Assembly (NCBI GenBank): GCA_050115555.1
Contig: JASFQI010000084.1
Location: forward strand, 1 to 16,007
DNA from: JASFQI01 sp050115555
Lineage (GTDB): Bacteria > Desulfobacterota > DSM-4660 > Desulfatiglandales > HGW-15
Reading direction: 5' to 3'
Length of the DNA stretch: 16,007 nucleotides
Made by a program: the position numbers and the translations under genes. How positions within the stretch are numbered: position 1 is the first letter of the stretch; each line of letters starts with the position of its first letter. Shown piece after piece: positions 13,513 through 16,007 of this stretch. The notes below the pieces were generated by a model. That model made no database searches. It was not told the DNA's origin and saw nothing but the letters and a program-made list of their open reading frames with translations.

Positions 13513-14356
13513 ATGCCCGCAAAGCCCACATACGAAGAGCTGGAAACGCGCGTTGTCGCACTTGAGGCGCAGGAGCGACTTTTCGCCGAGGTCGAGGGCG
13601 AACTCAAGCGAAGCCTGAACTTTCTGGAATCCCTATTGGCGGCTATTCCGACAGCGGTCTTTTACAAGGACGCAAGCGGTCGTTACCAGGGGTGCAATGC
13701 GGCCTTTACTGAAATCATGGGTGTCACGGCCGATCAGATACGGGGAAAAACCGTCCATGAGCTCTGGCCAAGCGATCAAGCCCGAGTCTATCATCAGAAG
13801 GACCTCGAACTCCTGGAGAAACCGCAGCGGCAGGTCTACGAATTCGAGGTGAAGGACAAGCACGGCAGGATACGTCCGGTCATTCACGACAAAATCGACG
13901 CCACGATCTACGTAGCCGACATGAACACCTATGAAATCCTTTTCATGAACAGGAACATGATCGATGCTTTCGGCGGCGACTGGACGGGGAAGGTCTGCTC
14001 TTCTGGTCGACGACGAAACGATGATTCTCGAAGTGGGCAAGGCCATGCTGGAACGGTTGGGCTACCGGGTTAAAATCGCCCAAGGCGGTAGGACAGCCGT
14101 CGGGTGCGTTTCGGAAATGGGTAGCGACATCGATCTGGTGATCCTGGACCTCATCATGCCGGGATTCGATGGCGGGAAGACCTTCGATCATATCCGTGAA
14201 GTTCACCCCGAGATGCCGGTCATCCTGTCGAGCGGCTACTCGATGGACGGCCAGGCCAAGGAGGTCATGGAGCGGGGATGCAATGGGTTCATCCAGAAAC
14301 CGTTCAATATTTCAGAACTGGCCCAGAAAATCAGGGAAGGGTTGAATTCAAGATAG
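13513..14356 (+). pseudogene. Broken PAS-receiver hybrid sensor kinase
   Basis: The frame starts with MPAKPTYEELETRVVALE, the usual coiled-coil opening of Desulfobacterota PAS kinases. A PAS domain follows (about residues 36-127, FYKDASGRYQGCNAAF). After VIHDK the sequence jumps to IDATIYVADMNTYEILFMNR, the opening of a second PAS domain, so the end of PAS1 and the linker are missing. After GDWTGKVC (about 13998) homology continues in the +1-shifted frame as SALLVDDE, a complete receiver domain ending at 14356. The receiver keeps the acidic DDE pocket, the phospho-acceptor Asp in VILDLIMPG, Ser-Ser in ILSSGYS and Lys in IQKPF. The original frame reads on to a stop at 14073 with nonsense. The whole DHp and ATPase core is absent. 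A free receiver could be made from ATG 13964, but that has no ribosome site. Confidence 0.8.
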
Positions 14357-14421
14357 GACATAGGATAATGAAAAGTCCTTGATCTCCGGCCCTGAAAAGG
14401 CGGACACCCGCTTCCTATTGA

Positions 14422-15129
14422 ATGAATAGAATAATGATGGATACCTCCTTTGTGATTGTTATGCTGGTCATTGTCGCGGCGTTGGTGGGCGCCGGGGCAT
14501 GGTGGGTAATGACCGCAGGGCGCCGAAGGGCAAAGGCGATGGAGCAGGCGGCCTCCCGCCTGGGGATGGAATTCAAAGGGAACCTGCGCGAGCACCCCAA
14601 GGAGCGTTTTGCTCCATTTCGCCTTTTCTGCCTGGAGGCAGCCGGCACCATGGAGGATGTAATGGTGCGCAGCCATCCACCCCTATGGATCTTCGACTAT
14701 GAATACGTCATTCCCCGTGATCAGACCGTGAAGCAGACTGTGGCCGTGTTTGAGGCGCCCACAGCACACTGGCCGGTTATGGTGATCGAGGCACGCAAGC
14801 GGGAGCGGTTCACTGTTGCAGCCGGACGCATGCTCACCCGTAAGGTAACCAACTGGTTGCATCAATACAAAAAAATCGAAATGTCAGATCATCCTGCCTT
14901 TGCCGAGCAGTATCGGTTTCTTTCCCCCGAACCAGGGAACGCGGTCATCCCTTTGCTTAGGGATGAGTTCCTCGATCTGCTCGTTGCGAGTCCCGGATGG
15001 CAATTTGAGACCCGAGATCGCTGGGTGCTGTTCTATCGTCAAGGCGACCGGATCAAGCCGGAACAGCTCCACGACCACGTCCAGGCCGTTCAACGATTGT
15101 TTGATGCGTTTTCCCGGCAGAGGGCATGA
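14422..15129 (+). CDS. Hypothetical membrane-anchored protein
   Basis: I do not recognise this 235-aa protein. It has one N-terminal membrane helix (about 9-30) followed by GRRRAK, so the positive-inside rule puts the rest in the cytoplasm. The soluble part is a mixed alpha/beta domain. It contains WIFDYEYV near the middle, a run of hydrophobic strands (VMVIEAR) and a C-terminal RDRWVLFYRQGD strand, then a helix. There are no cysteine pairs or catalytic signatures. ATGs at 14434 and 14437 are alternative starts; none has a clear ribosome site. It follows the kinase remnant by 65 bp. Confidence 0.7.
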   Translation: MNRIMMDTSFVIVMLVIVAALVGAGAWWVMTAGRRRAKAMEQAASRLGMEFKGNLREHPKERFAPFRLFCLEAAGTMEDVMVRSHPPLWIFDYEYVIPRDQTVKQTVAVFEAPTAHWPVMVIEARKRERFTVAAGRMLTRKVTNWLHQYKKIEMSDHPAFAEQYRFLSPEPGNAVIPLLRDEFLDLLVASPGWQFETRDRWVLFYRQGDRIKPEQLHDHVQAVQRLFDAFSRQRA

Positions 15130-15260
15130 CTCCCTGTGCGGCGGCCTATCAGGCAGGGAAAAGATTCCCACCTTCATTCCAGTACTTATAGTATCATTTC
15201 GGGATATTCGAAGGCCAGGCCACCATTCTGCGTTGATTCATCCATAAAGAGGGGCCTTAT
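15130..15260 (+). promoter_or_regulatory. Spacer before molybdopterin oxidoreductase gene
   Basis: This 131-bp spacer holds a GGGAA-AAGA-TTCCC dyad (around 15155-15168) and an AT-rich stretch TACTTATAGTATCAT near 15182-15196. The latter could supply a -10 element (TATAGT). GAGGGG (15249-15254) is the ribosome site of the next gene. No T-tract hairpin was seen. Confidence 0.35.
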
Positions 15261-16007
15261 ATGACTGAATATAAAAGGACATACTGCGGGTTGTGCCATC
15301 CCCGTTGCGGATTGCTGCTCGAGATGGAAGACGGAAAAGCGGTTCGGGTGAAAGGCGACCCGGATCACCCTGTGACGCGGGGCATGGTGTGCTCAAGGGG
15401 GCTTTTGATGCTCGATCATGTGTACCACCCGAATCGGATCAACTACCCGTTCAAACGCAAAGGGGAACGGGGGGCTGGTCAATGGGAGCGGATACCCTGG
15501 GAGCAAGCCCTTGATGAAGTCGGTAATAAACTGGATTCATTGCGAAATCGTTATGGCGCGGAAACCCTGGCCTTTACCCACGGCACCAAACGGACGCTGC
15601 ATTGGGACGAGCGGCGCTTTCATAACCTTTTCGGCACCCCCAATATCTGCGGGGCCAACAATGTCTGCATGTGTCCGAGCCAGGCCATCGAGTACGCCAC
15701 CTGTGGAGGCTTCAGCTTTGGAGATGTGGAACATACGCAATGCATCGTGCTGTGGGGGCACGGGCCTTCCCAGTCGAATCCCGGCCTTTTCGGGCAGATC
15801 ATGCGGGCGAAAAAGCGGGGTGCAAAGCTCATGGTCATTGATCCCCGTCGCATACGAGAGGCCGAGATGGCGGACATGTGGCTTCCCATTCGACCGGGAA
15901 CGGATGTCGCCCTGATGTTGGGCTGGATCCGCATCATCATCGAAGAGGAGCGGTACGAACGGGAGTTTGTTGATAAATGGACCGTAGGATTCGAGGATCT
16001 CAAAGGC
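15261..16007 (+). CDS. W/Mo-bis-MGD oxidoreductase, acetylene hydratase-like, 3'-truncated by window edge
   Basis: N-terminal 249 residues of a DMSO-reductase-superfamily enzyme; the frame is still open at the last base. An Fe4S4 motif is formed by C9, C12, C16 and C44. C136 in the NNVCMC segment aligns with the tungsten-ligating C141 of Pelobacter acetylene hydratase, with C138 a second candidate. The segment IDPRR...AEMADMWLPIRPGTDVAL (194-218) and the FVDKW-VGFE end are very close to acetylene hydratase as I recall it. However, that enzyme has the catalytic Asp13 right after its second cluster Cys, and here the position is His13 (CGLCHPRC), so the same reaction is doubtful. There is no twin-arginine signal, so it is likely cytoplasmic. 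ATG 15261 has GAGGGG 6 nt upstream. A full-length enzyme would be about 700 aa or more. Confidence 0.9.
   Translation, partial: MTEYKRTYCGLCHPRCGLLLEMEDGKAVRVKGDPDHPVTRGMVCSRGLLMLDHVYHPNRINYPFKRKGERGAGQWERIPWEQALDEVGNKLDSLRNRYGAETLAFTHGTKRTLHWDERRFHNLFGTPNICGANNVCMCPSQAIEYATCGGFSFGDVEHTQCIVLWGHGPSQSNPGLFGQIMRAKKRGAKLMVIDPRRIREAEMADMWLPIRPGTDVALMLGWIRIIIEEERYEREFVDKWTVGFEDLKG

Noticed and set aside
13055..13561. 168-codon minus-strand open frame
   Set aside because: It runs through the strong plus-strand terminator stem, and the product is Ser/Arg-rich without structure.
15418..15915. 165-codon frame within the molybdopterin gene
   Set aside because: Same-strand alternate frame of a clear Fe4S4/bis-MGD oxidoreductase whose true frame runs open from 15261 to the window end.

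Overview
The window is GC-rich bacterial DNA that looks chromosomal. I infer a strictly anaerobic or facultative Gram-negative, probably Desulfobacterota or a relative. This rests on an oxygen-sensitive class I fumarase, an Fe-S flavin reductase, a radical-SAM aminomutase, a TatT-associated TRAP transporter, a W/Mo-bis-MGD oxidoreductase and a PAS/receiver protein with an N-terminus typical of that group. It is an inference from gene content, not a proven taxonomy. I saw no tRNA, rRNA, CRISPR array, insertion sequence or origin.

Layout. 1-1528: class I fumarase cut at its 5' end. 1529-1793: AT-rich regulatory island full of small palindromes. 1794-3716: two-domain Fe-S flavoenzyme of the 2,4-dienoyl-CoA reductase/enoate reductase type, convergent with an RmlD-like reductase (3723-4613, minus). 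4966-8892: four-gene TRAP transporter operon (TatT lipoprotein, substrate-binding protein, small and large permeases). 9152-11609: a glutamine-synthetase-like ligase followed by a KamA-family radical-SAM 2,3-aminomutase, both altered at substrate-pocket positions. 11614-12233 (minus): a coiled, charged hypothetical protein preceded by an unannotated 54-codon ORF whose start codon lies in a terminator-like hairpin. 12255-12376: imperfect direct repeats. 12471-12900: FmdB-type zinc ribbon and a 28-aa membrane peptide. 12901-13512: no convincing gene, but a perfect palindrome and a strong terminator. 13513-14356: a broken PAS-receiver hybrid kinase. 14422-15129: membrane-anchored hypothetical protein. 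15261-end: start of an acetylene-hydratase-like molybdopterin enzyme.

How the genes may work together. The most interesting unit is the GS-like ligase plus aminomutase. The aminomutase keeps the radical-SAM cysteines, the PLP lysine and the arginine expected to hold the substrate carboxylate, but has lost both aspartates that bind the lysine side-chain amine. The ligase keeps its metal-binding glutamates but has lost the conserved glutamate-binding Arg and has Arg in place of the Gly of the NGSG loop. Together they suggest a beta-amino-acid pathway, such as beta-glutamate/beta-glutamine-type osmolytes or another beta-amido product. The TRAP transporter just upstream lacks the usual carboxylate-binding Arg in its binding protein, so it may carry a non-standard, perhaps hydrophobic, ligand. 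Whether it is functionally linked to the ligase/aminomutase pair is unknown.
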